From: Cytophagaceae bacterium ABcell3
GTDB lineage: Bacteria > Bacteroidota > Bacteroidia > Cytophagales > Cytophagaceae
NCBI GenBank assembly: GCA_030913385.1
Contig: CP133159.1
Span: 2,254,584 to 2,318,583 of the forward strand
Reading direction: 5' to 3'
DNA length: 64,000 nt
The position numbers were made by a program, and so were the translations under genes. Of this stretch, positions 38,501 through 46,496 are shown piece by piece. The notes below the pieces were generated by a model. It did not search any database. It saw nothing but the letters and a program-made list of their open reading frames with translations, and had not been told where the DNA came from. Position 1 is the first letter of the stretch, and each line of letters begins with the position of its first letter.

Positions 38501-41500
38501 TGGTAGCTGAAGAAGAAGAACCGGAACCAGAGAATGTCGCACCTGAGGTCTCAATTGTATCTCCAGCTTCTGGCGATGAATTTACAGAAGGAGATGATGT
38601 TACTGTTGAGGTAAATGCTACAGATGAGGATGGCGAGGTTGTCTTAGTTGAGCTTTTCAATGGAGATGAACTTGTTGCAGAATTGACTGAGGCTCCTTTT
38701 GTCTTTACTTTAGAGAATGTAGAAGAAGGTACTTATACATTGACTGCTGTTGCGCATGACAATGATGGTGCTTATACTACATCTGATGCAGTAGCAATTT
38801 CAGTAATTGCTGAAGAAGAAGAGGACGATGATGAAAATATCGCTCCTGAGGTAGCTATTACATCTCCAGTTTCTGGCGATGAGTTCATGGCAGGCGATAC
38901 TGTAACGGTAGAAATCAACGCTACAGATGAAGATGGAGAAGTGGTTCGCGTTGAATTGTTTAACGGCGATGAGCTTGTTGCGGAATTAACTGAAGAGCCA
39001 TTTGTTTATACTTGGTATTCTATAGAAGAGGGCGACTATGTATTAACAGCAGTTGCATATGACAATGAAGATGCTTCTACTACTTCTGAAGAAGTGGCAT
39101 TTAGTGTCGTTGCAGAAGAGGATGAGGAAGATCCTGCTGTACGTCCTGAAGTGGCAATTGTTAGCCCTGAGCATGATCATGAAGTTGAAGCTGGTTCTCC
39201 ACTTGTCATTGAAGCTGAAGCCTCTGTTAGTGGAGGTGCTATAGATAGAGTTGAATTCTTCTATGGTGACCGCTTAATCGGTGTTGCATACGATGCTCCT
39301 TATTCTGTTACTTGGGAGCGTGTTCCTGCTGGCCGTCATGGATTAACAGCAGTTGCATATGACATGGACAGTGTGTCTACAGTGTCTGCTGATATCTGGA
39401 TTGATGGTGTTCAAACACTTGAAGAAGGTCCTTACGGAGGTATTGCTCATGTAATTCCTGGTACTATAGAAGCTCAAGATTATGATCTTGGAGGAAACGG
39501 TGTCGGTTATTATGACCTATCTGAAGGAAACCAAGGTGGTGCTTATAGAAATGATGATGTAGATATCGGATTTAATCCTGAAACTAATATCTATTCTGTT
39601 GGATGGGTTGAAGATGGTGAATGGTTGAATTATACAGTAAATGTTGAGTCTTCTGGAGTGTATGACTTCTATTTTAGTGTCTCTACAGATCAGGACGATA
39701 CACGTTTCGGAATTCTTCTGAACGATGAAACACTTATAGAAAGTGTAACTATCCCTAATACAGGAGGGTGGAACAACTGGGAAAGAGTTAGAGTTAGAGG
39801 TGTAGAACTAGAAGCTGGTGAGCATGTACTACAGTTCTTGGTACAGAGCAGTGCTTTCAACTTTAATTACATTGAGGTGAAAGATGGTTCAGATACTGAG
39901 CCAAATATTGCTCCTGAGGTTTCTCTTACAAGACCTTCTGACGATGCTGTATTTAACCCAGATGTAAATATCAACCTGCAAGCCGAAGCTTCTGACAGCG
40001 ATGGTTATGTGTCTAGGGTTCTATTTATGGTAGATGGTGAAGAAGTAGGAGAGACTACTGAAGAGCCTTATACCTTTACATGGGAAAATGTGCCGGCAGG
40101 TGTGTATGAAATTACAGCAGTAGCTATCGATAATGAATCTGCCAGCACTACATCTGAAGCAGTTACCATCACTGTACTTGAAGAAGCAACTTCTCTACCA
40201 TTTGGTGGATCTGCTCATTTGATCCCTGGTAGAATAGAAGCTGAAGATTATGACGAAGGTGGTCAAGGTGTTTCTTATTACGATGGTACTGAAGGAAACC
40301 AAGGCGGTGCTTATAGAAATGACAACGTAGATATTGGTTATAATCCTGAAAACGATATTACTTCTGTTGGATGGATTGAAGACGGGGAGTGGCTAAACTA
40401 TACAGTTAATGTGGATTCTGCTGGTTTGTATGATTTCACATTCAATGTAGCTACTGAGTTTGAAGGAAGAGGTTTTGCAGTTTCTATGGATGGTGAAGAG
40501 GTTATTTCTAACGCAGTTGTACCTAACACTAGTGGATGGAACAACTGGACTACTATGACCATTAGAGGTGTAGAATTGGAAGCTGGTGAGCAGGTAATGC
40601 AGATCTATATGCACGGTGGAGAGTTTAACCTTGATTATATCCAGATTACTGATGGATCTGAAACATTGCCGAACATTCCACCAACTGTGTCTATTGTTAG
40701 ACCATCTGGAAGTGCTACTTTCAACCCTGGATCTACTGTAGAAGTAGAAGCTGAAGCTCTTGATGTTGATGGGTTTATTTTCAATGTTGAATTCTTTGTT
40801 GATGGTGACCGTGTAGGGGTAGCAGATGCTGAACCTTATGTGTTTACTATCGAAGACCTAGAGCCAGGAACTTATGAAGTTACTGCAAGGGCTCGTGACA
40901 ACGAAGGTGCAACTACAACCTCTGAAGCCGTAACTATTGAAATTAGAGAATCTCCTGTTTCTCTACCTTTCGGTGGTGTGGCGCATACTATTCCTGGGGT
41001 TATTGAAGCACAGGATTATGATGAAGGTGGACAAGAAGTTGCCTACTATGACAGGTCTAGAGGAAATATGGGTGGTGCTTACAGACAGGATAACGTGGAT
41101 ATTGGATTTAATGCTGAAACAGGTATCTATTCTGTAGGCTGGACTGAAGATATGGAGTGGTTAAACTATACAGTAAATGTAGATAGCTCTGGAGTCTATG
41201 ACTTTATCTTTAGAGTAGCTACCCCTGTTAGTGGTATGGCACTTGCCATAGACATGGATGACAATATTATTATTGACAGAGTTGAAGTACCTAATACAGG
41301 TGACTGGAATGCGTGGGACGAAGTAATCGTGCGTGGCGTAGAGCTTACTGAAGGTGAGCAAGTAATGCGCTTGACGTTTATTGGCGGTGATGTTAATATC
41401 AATAACATGGAGGTTGTTCCTTCTGATGGCACCGTAGATGACGACGACGATGAGGATCCTATTGATGAAGATCCAACAGATCCAACAGATCCTTCTGAGT

Positions 41501-42225
41501 GTGTACTTAATGAAACTCCATCTGAGTCTGATTGGATTGTGAGAAACGACTGGTCTGATCAGTATAGCGGAAGCTTTGTATCTAATGATGGTGACGAACT
41601 TCTGTTCACTCAGAGAGCTTGGGGACGTCAGTATGCATGGTTGATTGAAACTGGTAAGTCTTTCTCTGTAGAGGAAGGTGAAGAGTTTACCATTACCTTT
41701 GATGCAAGAACAGGAGATAATGTTCCTGCGACAAGTGTTCAAGTTGGTTTGGCACTTGGTGCTATGTGGGACAGACCTGACCTTCTTCAAGCTGCTTATG
41801 AAGTTAAGGAGTCGGTAACTGGTGAATATGCTACTTATTCTGTTACGTTTGTAGCTGACAAGTCTGGAGAAGTCAACCTAGCGTTAAGGTTTGACTGGGG
41901 CGCTCAGCAAAACAGTCAAGTAGAAATTGGTCTTAGAAATGTGGAAATATGTGGTGCGGGCGGATATGAAAAAATGGCCAAAGTTTCAGTAGAGGAAGAT
42001 ATCGACGTTTACCCTAACCCGGTTGTCGATGTAGCCAAAGCTGATATTAAATCAGATGCTGAAGTCACTGTAGTTAGTATGAATGGACAGGTTGTTTATG
42101 GTCCTGTACAACACAATGGCATGTCTTTGCTTGACATCGACTTAAGTCAAGTGCCAACAGGTATCTATATACTGAGCGCAAAAACTTCTGATGGTGTTAA
42201 AACCAAGAAGTTGATTAAGAGATAA
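35560..42225 (+). CDS. T9SS-secreted modular GH5_2 endoglucanase with 9 Ig-like and 4 CBM6 modules
   Basis: 2221 residues. Signal peptide ending LVKAQ. The GH5 subfamily 2-like catalytic domain (about 35-340) resembles Bacillus Cel5A: LRGMSTHGPQWYG, IDWHILSDGNP, acid/base NEP (Glu166), HFYAGTHG and nucleophile TEWG (Glu255). Then come one immunoglobulin-like domain, CBM6 no. 1, seven bacterial Ig-like repeats, CBM6 no. 2, Ig, CBM6 no. 3, Ig and CBM6 no. 4, with acidic linkers (DDDDDDDD, EEEEDDD). A further carbohydrate-binding-like domain and a T9SS type A tail (VYPNPVVD to KLIKR) end the protein. Cleaves beta-1,4-glucan by family knowledge. It may act on the locus polymer or on external cellulose. 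Confidence 0.92.
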   Translation: MINNYRSKAINRLLLSMVFLLSTFLVKAQTPVDLNGKLKLVGNQLSSECGNPVQLRGMSTHGPQWYGHCVTEEALDVMQNDWNASIFRLAMYVESGGYLEDPEYWRNWIDRWVDETGKRGMYCMIDWHILSDGNPLTNLEPAKEFWEYMSSKHAGKDHVLYEICNEPNGPGGSWENTKAYAEEIIPIIRANDPETVIMVGTPNWSGTPWDVLGNELEGDLAHNVMYSFHFYAGTHGDRLGDLTNTLSQIPIFATEWGVSAASGDGGFNEEVTNAYMDVFNGNNPDGVTVSWCNWSWTHKDETSAALSPGSCDNNDYSNLTASGELVQRHMKNPEDNFIPCSPEPNIHTQPSAQIVRIGETATFSVSASGESLSYQWRKDGEDISGATNSTLTIENVSESDLGSYTVVVSNSYDTIESEAAQLREWQEGPYHGTPTLLPGRVQAQDYDIGGQDVSYYDNTEGNQGGAYRDDDVDIERTLDSEGGYHVGWIEEGEWLTYTVEVEKSGIYNFSFRLASDFSDRNFTVSFDDEEAFSVDVPNTGGWQQFETVTVEGVELSAGTQVLRLDMTSSGFNLNYFDAELVEENDEDPINVAPEVAITGPENNAAFDAGDNITITADASDSDGEVVLVEFFNGDEKLGETSSAPYSFTWENVEEGTYTLTAVAHDNDGASTTSDEVTVVVNRVNVAPEVAIVSPEDNAEFEAGTNIEITAEASDSDGEVVLAEFFSNGDKIGEADAEPFTVTWEGVEEGGFELTAVAHDNDGAETTSDVIYVVVNAAPVNEAPEVSITSPEEGAMFALGDDIVITAEASDSDGYVDYVEFYNGNERLGVVQNAPFVYTWSNAPAGMYNLIAIAYDNDGASTDSEPVAISVVADGGGNDDDDDDDDPEEPENIAPEVSIVSPASGDEFTEGDDITVEVNATDEDGEVVLVELFNGDELVAELTEAPFVFTLENVEEGTYTLAAVAHDNDGDYTTSDAVTVSVVAEEEEPEPENVAPEVSIVSPASGDEFTEGDDVTVEVNATDEDGEVVLVELFNGDELVAELTEAPFVFTLENVEEGTYTLTAVAHDNDGAYTTSDAVAISVIAEEEEDDDENIAPEVAITSPVSGDEFMAGDTVTVEINATDEDGEVVRVELFNGDELVAELTEEPFVYTWYSIEEGDYVLTAVAYDNEDASTTSEEVAFSVVAEEDEEDPAVRPEVAIVSPEHDHEVEAGSPLVIEAEASVSGGAIDRVEFFYGDRLIGVAYDAPYSVTWERVPAGRHGLTAVAYDMDSVSTVSADIWIDGVQTLEEGPYGGIAHVIPGTIEAQDYDLGGNGVGYYDLSEGNQGGAYRNDDVDIGFNPETNIYSVGWVEDGEWLNYTVNVESSGVYDFYFSVSTDQDDTRFGILLNDETLIESVTIPNTGGWNNWERVRVRGVELEAGEHVLQFLVQSSAFNFNYIEVKDGSDTEPNIAPEVSLTRPSDDAVFNPDVNINLQAEASDSDGYVSRVLFMVDGEEVGETTEEPYTFTWENVPAGVYEITAVAIDNESASTTSEAVTITVLEEATSLPFGGSAHLIPGRIEAEDYDEGGQGVSYYDGTEGNQGGAYRNDNVDIGYNPENDITSVGWIEDGEWLNYTVNVDSAGLYDFTFNVATEFEGRGFAVSMDGEEVISNAVVPNTSGWNNWTTMTIRGVELEAGEQVMQIYMHGGEFNLDYIQITDGSETLPNIPPTVSIVRPSGSATFNPGSTVEVEAEALDVDGFIFNVEFFVDGDRVGVADAEPYVFTIEDLEPGTYEVTARARDNEGATTTSEAVTIEIRESPVSLPFGGVAHTIPGVIEAQDYDEGGQEVAYYDRSRGNMGGAYRQDNVDIGFNAETGIYSVGWTEDMEWLNYTVNVDSSGVYDFIFRVATPVSGMALAIDMDDNIIIDRVEVPNTGDWNAWDEVIVRGVELTEGEQVMRLTFIGGDVNINNMEVVPSDGTVDDDDDEDPIDEDPTDPTDPSECVLNETPSESDWIVRNDWSDQYSGSFVSNDGDELLFTQRAWGRQYAWLIETGKSFSVEEGEEFTITFDARTGDNVPATSVQVGLALGAMWDRPDLLQAAYEVKESVTGEYATYSVTFVADKSGEVNLALRFDWGAQQNSQVEIGLRNVEICGAGGYEKMAKVSVEEDIDVYPNPVVDVAKADIKSDAEVTVVSMNGQVVYGPVQHNGMSLLDIDLSQVPTGIYILSAKTSDGVKTKKLIKR
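38227..38835 (+). repeat. Tandem near-identical Ig-module repeats inside the GH5 gene
   Basis: Two consecutive 303-base units (from about 38227 and 38530) encode almost the same 101 residues, differing at only a few codons; a more diverged third starts near 38833. Recent in-gene duplication is likely. Confidence 0.75.
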
Positions 42226-42244
42226 TCTCTTGATTGTTTGATAT

Positions 42245-42280
42245 AAAAAAGGGCTGGTCATACGATCAGCCCTTTTTTTA
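42245..42280 (+). terminator. Terminator of the GH5 gene
   Basis: GGGCTGGTC pairs with GATCAGCCC (one G-T wobble) and is followed by seven T, about 25 bases past the stop. Confidence 0.85.
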
Positions 42281-42449
42281 TGCGTTCATAGCAATGTGTT
42301 TATCTATTGCCATGAACGTGTATTGGTAATTTTGTCATTCACCTGTATTATACAAAAACCTTAAATCTGAAATATGCATTAGAACGCTGATTTTTTGTTC
42401 TTTTGCCCCTCATAACGAAATATAATGCAAACATAGGTTAAAAAGGTAA

Positions 42450-42839
42450 GAGGATAACGAGGGCTGTTTAATTACACCTAATTCAAGTGCATGGCTAGTT
42501 TCCAATGGCTGGAATGCTCAAGGAAGTGGCTCTGATGTATCAATTGATAATAATGCTTTAAGGGCAGCTCAAATAGCTTGAAGCATGATTTTATGCAAGG
42601 CTAGGGGAAACAAACGAGGATTTGTATCAGTTTTTAGGTAACACGCCAGAAGCAGTAATGTATACCCTAACCCATTTACCGCACAGTTAAACATCGAATT
42701 TCAAGAAGGTCGAAGGTTCAGATATATCCACTTCTGACTTATCTGGGAAATTGCAAGGGAAGGTACTGTCCCGTTTAGTGTGTATATACTTCAAATTTCC
42801 AACGGAGAAAATGTGGGCTATCCTATCATAAAGTGGTAA
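42450..42839 (+). pseudogene. Remnant of a T9SS type A cargo gene
   Basis: No intact frame, but pieces of a secreted protein read in different frames. About 42450-42581 reads NSSAWLVSNGWNAQGSGSDV, ending at a TGA. 42657 on reads NVYPNPFTAQLNIEFQEG, a T9SS tail start. About 42730 reads TSDLSGKLQGK. The last piece reads VYILQISNGENVGYPIIKW up to a TAA at 42837. These fit the N-to-C order of one sorting domain broken by frameshifts and a stop. The original enzyme domain is gone or too decayed to recognise. Confidence 0.6.
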
Positions 42840-42940
42840 AAAGTAAGCAGTCTATATAGTGGGGTGTGTAATTGTGACTTGCTTGAGAAAAACGCTTTGG
42901 CAACTTTTTCAGTTTATGTACACGATGAATTCAATAAATA

Positions 42941-42970
42941 TAAAAAGCCCCTTAGGTGGGGGCTTTTTTT
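42941..42970. terminator. Bidirectional terminator
   Basis: AAAAAGCCCC pairs with GGGGCTTTTT across TTAGGTG, with A and T runs on each side. It lies about 20 bases past the stop of the Fe-S carrier gene (minus strand). Confidence 0.8.
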
Positions 42971-42990
42971 AACTTAGATTAGCTAATGGC

Positions 42991-43317
42991 TTATACAGCA
43001 AAACTTTCTCCGCAACCACAGGTTCTGCTGGCATTAGGGTTAATAAATTGAAATCCTTTTCCATTTAGTCCATCTGAATAGTCAAGAGTGGTGCCTGCCA
43101 AATATAAAAGGCTTTTTTTGTCTATCATAATCTTTACACCTTTGTCTTCAAAAATTTGGTCGGACGGTGAAGTCTGGTTGTCAAACTTTAGTTCATACAT
43201 AAGACCAGAGCACCCGCCTCCTTGAACCGCCACTCTGACATTGTAATCATCACCATAACCTTCTTTTTGGCGAAGTTCTATTACGTGTTCTTTGGCTTTA
43301 TCTGTAACGTTTATCAT
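42991..43317 (-). CDS. A-type iron-sulfur carrier (IscA/SufA/ErpA family)
   Basis: 108 residues, typical of the HesB/IscA family. The three conserved cysteines are present: one in GGGCSGLMYEL (about residue 36) and two in the C-terminal SRTCGCGESF. It takes part in assembling or delivering Fe-S clusters in the cytoplasm. Which of the IscA, SufA or ErpA roles it fills cannot be decided, since no other isc or suf gene lies in the window. It has its own terminator. Confidence 0.93.
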   Translation of the reverse strand: MINVTDKAKEHVIELRQKEGYGDDYNVRVAVQGGGCSGLMYELKFDNQTSPSDQIFEDKGVKIMIDKKSLLYLAGTTLDYSDGLNGKGFQFINPNASRTCGCGESFAV

Positions 43318-43415
43318 AATACTTCTTTATTTGTTTATTTTAACAAACAAAATAATTTACTTGTTTTTTCACTTAAATGCAAAAATACACTTTTTTTTAA
43401 CGTATTAGAAATCCC

Positions 43416-43907
43416 TCAGGTTTCCTTTAATCCGTTTTGGGTGTTAAATAAGGTTCTTAGTCTGTCTAGAAAAGGGGCCTGGTTCGGGTTTATTTTTACT
43501 AAAGCTTTTTCATAGTTGAAAAACATACCTTTGTCTACTTCGGGAAATATAGCCTTATTGCCTGACTTAGGAGGCCATTCAATTTTAAAAGTATTGGAGT
43601 TTAGATTAATAGGGGTATTTTCTGTATATTCAAAAGCCCATGCTTCAACCATTTTCCCGCCTTTTTGTTTAATATTTCCAAGGTATATATAGGGCGGGAG
43701 AGGCTTTACTCCTGTTTCTTCGCCAAACTCCCTTTTTGCTGTTTCAATAGGTGTTTCCTTGTTTTCAGGTACCCCTTTTGGAATAGTCCAAACGCCAGTA
43801 TCTTTTTTAGAAAAAAAAGGACCTCCCGGATGCACAAGGAAATATTGTAACGTGTTCTTTTCCTTTTTGAACATAAGCATGCCTGCTGCATAATTTTTCC
43901 GTGTCAT
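43416..43907 (-). CDS. Nudix hydrolase
   Basis: 163 residues. The Nudix box is complete: GVPENKETPIETAKREFGEE then TGV (G-x5-E-x7-RE-x2-EE-x-G). The N-terminal YAAGMLMFKK and VWTIPKG match a NUDIX subgroup often annotated as NTP pyrophosphohydrolases or DNA mismatch repair-like. The substrate cannot be predicted. It stands alone, 98 bases upstream of the Fe-S carrier gene in the same direction. Confidence 0.9.
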   Translation of the reverse strand: MTRKNYAAGMLMFKKEKNTLQYFLVHPGGPFFSKKDTGVWTIPKGVPENKETPIETAKREFGEETGVKPLPPYIYLGNIKQKGGKMVEAWAFEYTENTPINLNSNTFKIEWPPKSGNKAIFPEVDKGMFFNYEKALVKINPNQAPFLDRLRTLFNTQNGLKET

Positions 43908-44151
43908 TTTTGGGTTTATGTAGGTAGTCTTTCTCTGTGTTTTTCTTATTTAAATTATGTATAGCCTTTAAAATCAATGGCTATTGCTTAAGAACTATTA
44001 TCGTTCATTGTTTTAATAATGTTATATCGTCCTATTTTGTTTGTGGGTTCTTTTTAGCGATTTGGGTGTTTCCCTAAAAGAGATTTAAAGATTTTGTTAA
44101 CTTCAAACTATTGGTATGCGTTTAAGTAGCGTAAAAAGACGTAGAAATATT

Positions 44152-44547
44152 ATGAAACTTGAACATATAGGTATAGCTGTCAGAGATGTACAGAAGGCCA
44201 TTGATTTTTATGAAAACCTTTTGGGGACGAAAGTATACAAAATAGAAGAAGTCCCTTCTGAAAAGGTTAGGACATATTTTTTACAAACCGATAATACAAA
44301 AATTGAATTACTAGAGGCAATGGCGCCCGATAGTCCAATTAGTAAATTTTTGGAAAAAAGGGGTGAGGGAATGCATCACATGGCCTTTGAGGTAGAGGAC
44401 ATAGTTAAAGAAATGAAACGCTTAAAAGAAGAAGGTTATCAATTGCTCAATGAAAAACCTAAAGCAGGTGCGGACGGTAAACAGATATTCTTTATGCACC
44501 CAAAAGAGTCTAATGGTGTGTTAATAGAATTGTGCGGTAATAGTTAA
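44152..44547 (+). CDS. mce: Methylmalonyl-CoA epimerase
   Basis: 131 residues of the vicinal-oxygen-chelate fold. Metal-ligand positions are recognisable: His in LEHIGIAV, His in MHHMAFEVED and Glu in LIELCG. It interconverts (R)- and (S)-methylmalonyl-CoA in propionate/succinate metabolism. The ATG at 44152 gives the standard start MKLEHIGIAV. The in-frame ATG at 44116 would add 12 basic residues foreign to the family. It converges on two tiny lipoprotein genes only 12 bases away. Confidence 0.92.
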   Translation: MKLEHIGIAVRDVQKAIDFYENLLGTKVYKIEEVPSEKVRTYFLQTDNTKIELLEAMAPDSPISKFLEKRGEGMHHMAFEVEDIVKEMKRLKEEGYQLLNEKPKAGADGKQIFFMHPKESNGVLIELCGNS

Positions 44548-44559
44548 AGGGTGGAAAAA

Positions 44560-44694
44560 TTAATTTCTCCACCCCACATTGTTCTTTTTTGCTTTTTTAT
44601 AATCTGCTTTACATTTCGCACTAGATCTTGTGCAAGATGTTGACAAAGCAGATATTATTAATAGTGCAGATATTATGTATGTTAGCTTTTTCAT
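44560..44694 (-). CDS. Small lipoprotein, 44 residues
   Basis: Signal MKKLTYIISALLIISA-LSTSC with a good lipobox (STSC), then a 24-residue mature part CTRSSAKC-KADYKKAKKNN-VGWRN with C-x6-C and Lys-rich sequence. It follows the 47-residue lipoprotein gene by 6 bases and shares its plan. Too short for usual gene callers. The function is unknown; the evidence is the perfect lipoprotein signal and the paralogous neighbour. Confidence 0.65.
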   Translation of the reverse strand: MKKLTYIISALLIISALSTSCTRSSAKCKADYKKAKKNNVGWRN

Positions 44695-44700
44695 ATCAAC

Positions 44701-44844
44701 TTACATTTTGATCTGTCCGCTTTTCTTCATTTTCTTAACTTTTTTCGAGTTTTTCTTACAACCTGGCTTAGCTCTAACGCAGGAAGTCGCTGCTACTGAG
44801 GTTACAAAGGACAACAACAGGAAGTATACGAAAAATTTCTTCAT
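44701..44844 (-). CDS. Small lipoprotein, 47 residues
   Basis: Signal MKKFFVYFLLLSFVTSVA-ATSC, lipobox ATSC at Cys22, mature part CVRAKPGC-KKNSKKVKKMKK-SGQIKM. The C-x6-C spacing and strong basic charge are the same as in the next gene. It is the first of a likely two-gene unit on the strand opposite mce and thiL. A TAAATTTG element lies 34 bases upstream. The function is unknown. Confidence 0.65.
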   Translation of the reverse strand: MKKFFVYFLLLSFVTSVAATSCVRAKPGCKKNSKKVKKMKKSGQIKM

Positions 44845-44877
44845 AAAATGTCTTGTTTTGAGTGTTGTGTTTCTTAT

Positions 44878-44885
44878 CAAATTTA
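44878..44885 (-). promoter_or_regulatory. Possible -7 element for the small lipoproteins
   Basis: On the minus strand this reads TAAATTTG, a match to the Bacteroidota TAnnTTTG element, 34 bases before the ATG at 44844. No TTTG at the right -33 distance was found. Confidence 0.3.
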
Positions 44886-44923
44886 AACAATTTCAGGCAA
44901 AAATTAAAAAATAATCAAAAAAA

Positions 44924-45958
44924 ATGGGGCAAAACAGGACTGAAATTTCTGAACTGGGCGAATTTGGTTTAATTGACCGGTTAGGAAGGCATTTTAAAGA
45001 CCATAAACATGATTCTACTTTGAAAGGGATAGGAGATGATGCTGCCGTAATTAAAGCTGGAGAAGGAAAAGTGAAAGTCATAACTACTGATATGCTCGTG
45101 GAAGGCGTTCATTTCGATCTTTCATATGTTCCTTTGCGTCATTTAGGGTATAAGGCAGTGGCAGTAAATATTTCTGATGTGGCTGCGATGAATGCTGTTC
45201 CTGAGCAAATTACTTTTAGTATAGCTATTAGCAACCGTTTCTCGGTAGAAGCTATTGAGGAGATTTACTCTGGGATCAAAATCGCTTGCGATAATTATAA
45301 AGTTGATCTCATTGGGGGGGACACAACTTCTTCTGCGTCTGGTTTAATTGTTTCTGTAACGGCTATAGGTGCTGCAACGGAAAATGATATTGCCTATCGA
45401 AGTGGGGCCAATGTTAATGATATTCTATGTGTCACAGGCGATTTAGGTGGGGCATATCTGGGTTTACAATTATTGGAGCGTGAAAAGCAGGTTTTTCTGG
45501 CAAACCCTGACAATCAACCAGAATTTGAAGGGAAAGATTATGTCCTTCAGAAGCAACTTAGGCCTGAGGCTAGAATGGATGTAATACACTCCCTTAAAGA
45601 ACTAGGGGTTAAGCCTACCGCTATGATTGATGTTTCTGATGGTCTGGCTTCCGAAATTATGCATATTTGTAAGGCATCTGATTGCGGAGCAAAACTGTAC
45701 GGAGACAAGCTTCCACTTGACGAAGTCACTTTAAGCACTGCAGAAGAGTTTAACATAGATCCTATTACATGCATGTTGAACGGAGGAGAGGAGTATGAAC
45801 TTTTGTTTACCATAAAGCAGGAAGATTTTCCAAAATTGAAAAACCATCCTGATATATCGTTTATAGGGCATACGACTCCAAAAGATGCAGGGGTTAACCT
45901 AGTGACTAAATCGGGAACCACAGTACCTGTAAAAGCCCAGGGGTGGGTACATTTTTAG
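44924..45958 (+). CDS. thiL: Thiamine-monophosphate kinase
   Basis: 344 residues. PurM/SelD-fold ATPase signatures: GIGDDAAVIKAGEGKV near residue 36, TDMLVEGVHFDL, YKAVAVNISDVAAMNA, DLIGGDTTSS and NGGEEYELLF. It phosphorylates thiamine monophosphate to the diphosphate cofactor. Length and order are normal. It is convergent with the conserved unknown gene, with a 3-base gap. Confidence 0.95.
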   Translation: MGQNRTEISELGEFGLIDRLGRHFKDHKHDSTLKGIGDDAAVIKAGEGKVKVITTDMLVEGVHFDLSYVPLRHLGYKAVAVNISDVAAMNAVPEQITFSIAISNRFSVEAIEEIYSGIKIACDNYKVDLIGGDTTSSASGLIVSVTAIGAATENDIAYRSGANVNDILCVTGDLGGAYLGLQLLEREKQVFLANPDNQPEFEGKDYVLQKQLRPEARMDVIHSLKELGVKPTAMIDVSDGLASEIMHICKASDCGAKLYGDKLPLDEVTLSTAEEFNIDPITCMLNGGEEYELLFTIKQEDFPKLKNHPDISFIGHTTPKDAGVNLVTKSGTTVPVKAQGWVHF

Positions 45959-45961
45959 TTG

Positions 45962-46324
45962 TTATTCTTCTGGATAGGGAACAAACACGAAGTTGGTAAA
46001 CTCTAAATCTACCACAAAGAAGCAACAATACTCATCAGGGTCTTTCCAGGCTCTGATGAATTCTTCTTTGCTCTCTAATATTTTCCTCTGAATAAACTCG
46101 TCTAGAAATGAAGCATAATAATTCCAGCTATTGCCTAACTCCCCCTGTCCAATTAAAAGAGTGCCTATAGGTATTTCTACTTTAGAAATTGGAAAGATAG
46201 GGTAGTCTGAAAAGCCTCTTTTTCTGATTTGATAAGAAGCTTCTTTTATGTTATCGGAGACGTTTACAAAGTCTTGCGTAATAGTCCCTAAATACTTTCC
46301 ATTTAATTCCGGGTCGTTGTTCAT
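45962..46324 (-). CDS. Conserved protein of unknown function
   Basis: 120 residues, acidic, with no signal peptide or membrane segment. Aromatic-rich pieces such as GNSWNYYASFLDEFIQ and DPDEYCCFFVVDLEFTNFVF are visible, but no family is recognised. Real-gene evidence: it fills the space between thiL and an insertion sequence, has even codon use and shows a well-formed globular composition. Its upstream region is separated from the IS end by about 97 bases. Confidence 0.7.
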   Translation of the reverse strand: MNNDPELNGKYLGTITQDFVNVSDNIKEASYQIRKRGFSDYPIFPISKVEIPIGTLLIGQGELGNSWNYYASFLDEFIQRKILESKEEFIRAWKDPDEYCCFFVVDLEFTNFVFVPYPEE

Positions 46325-46496
46325 ATCTGCTTGTTATGAAAATGGTATTTAGCCCAAATTTAAGATATTTTTGGTTAGCAGAGGGTGGGCAAGCAAAAAA
46401 AAACAACGGTTATGCTAGATAGGGTCTGCTTAGAAATAAAAAATAGCGGCATTAAGAGGATTTTAGAACTATTTTTATGAATTTGAGGGAGTCCAA

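Noticed and set aside
41161-41790. 209-codon minus-strand frame
   Set aside because: Antisense to the CBM6/linker region of the endoglucanase, with no recognisable domain.
15884-42225. Polysaccharide utilisation locus (PUL)
   Set aside because: No SusC or SusD gene, no hybrid two-component system or ECF sigma/anti-sigma pair. Synthases and an acetyltransferase dominate instead.
44630-44914. Plus-strand frame of 94 codons
   Set aside because: It is antisense to the two small lipoproteins. Its membrane-like character comes from the complement of their Lys-rich codons.
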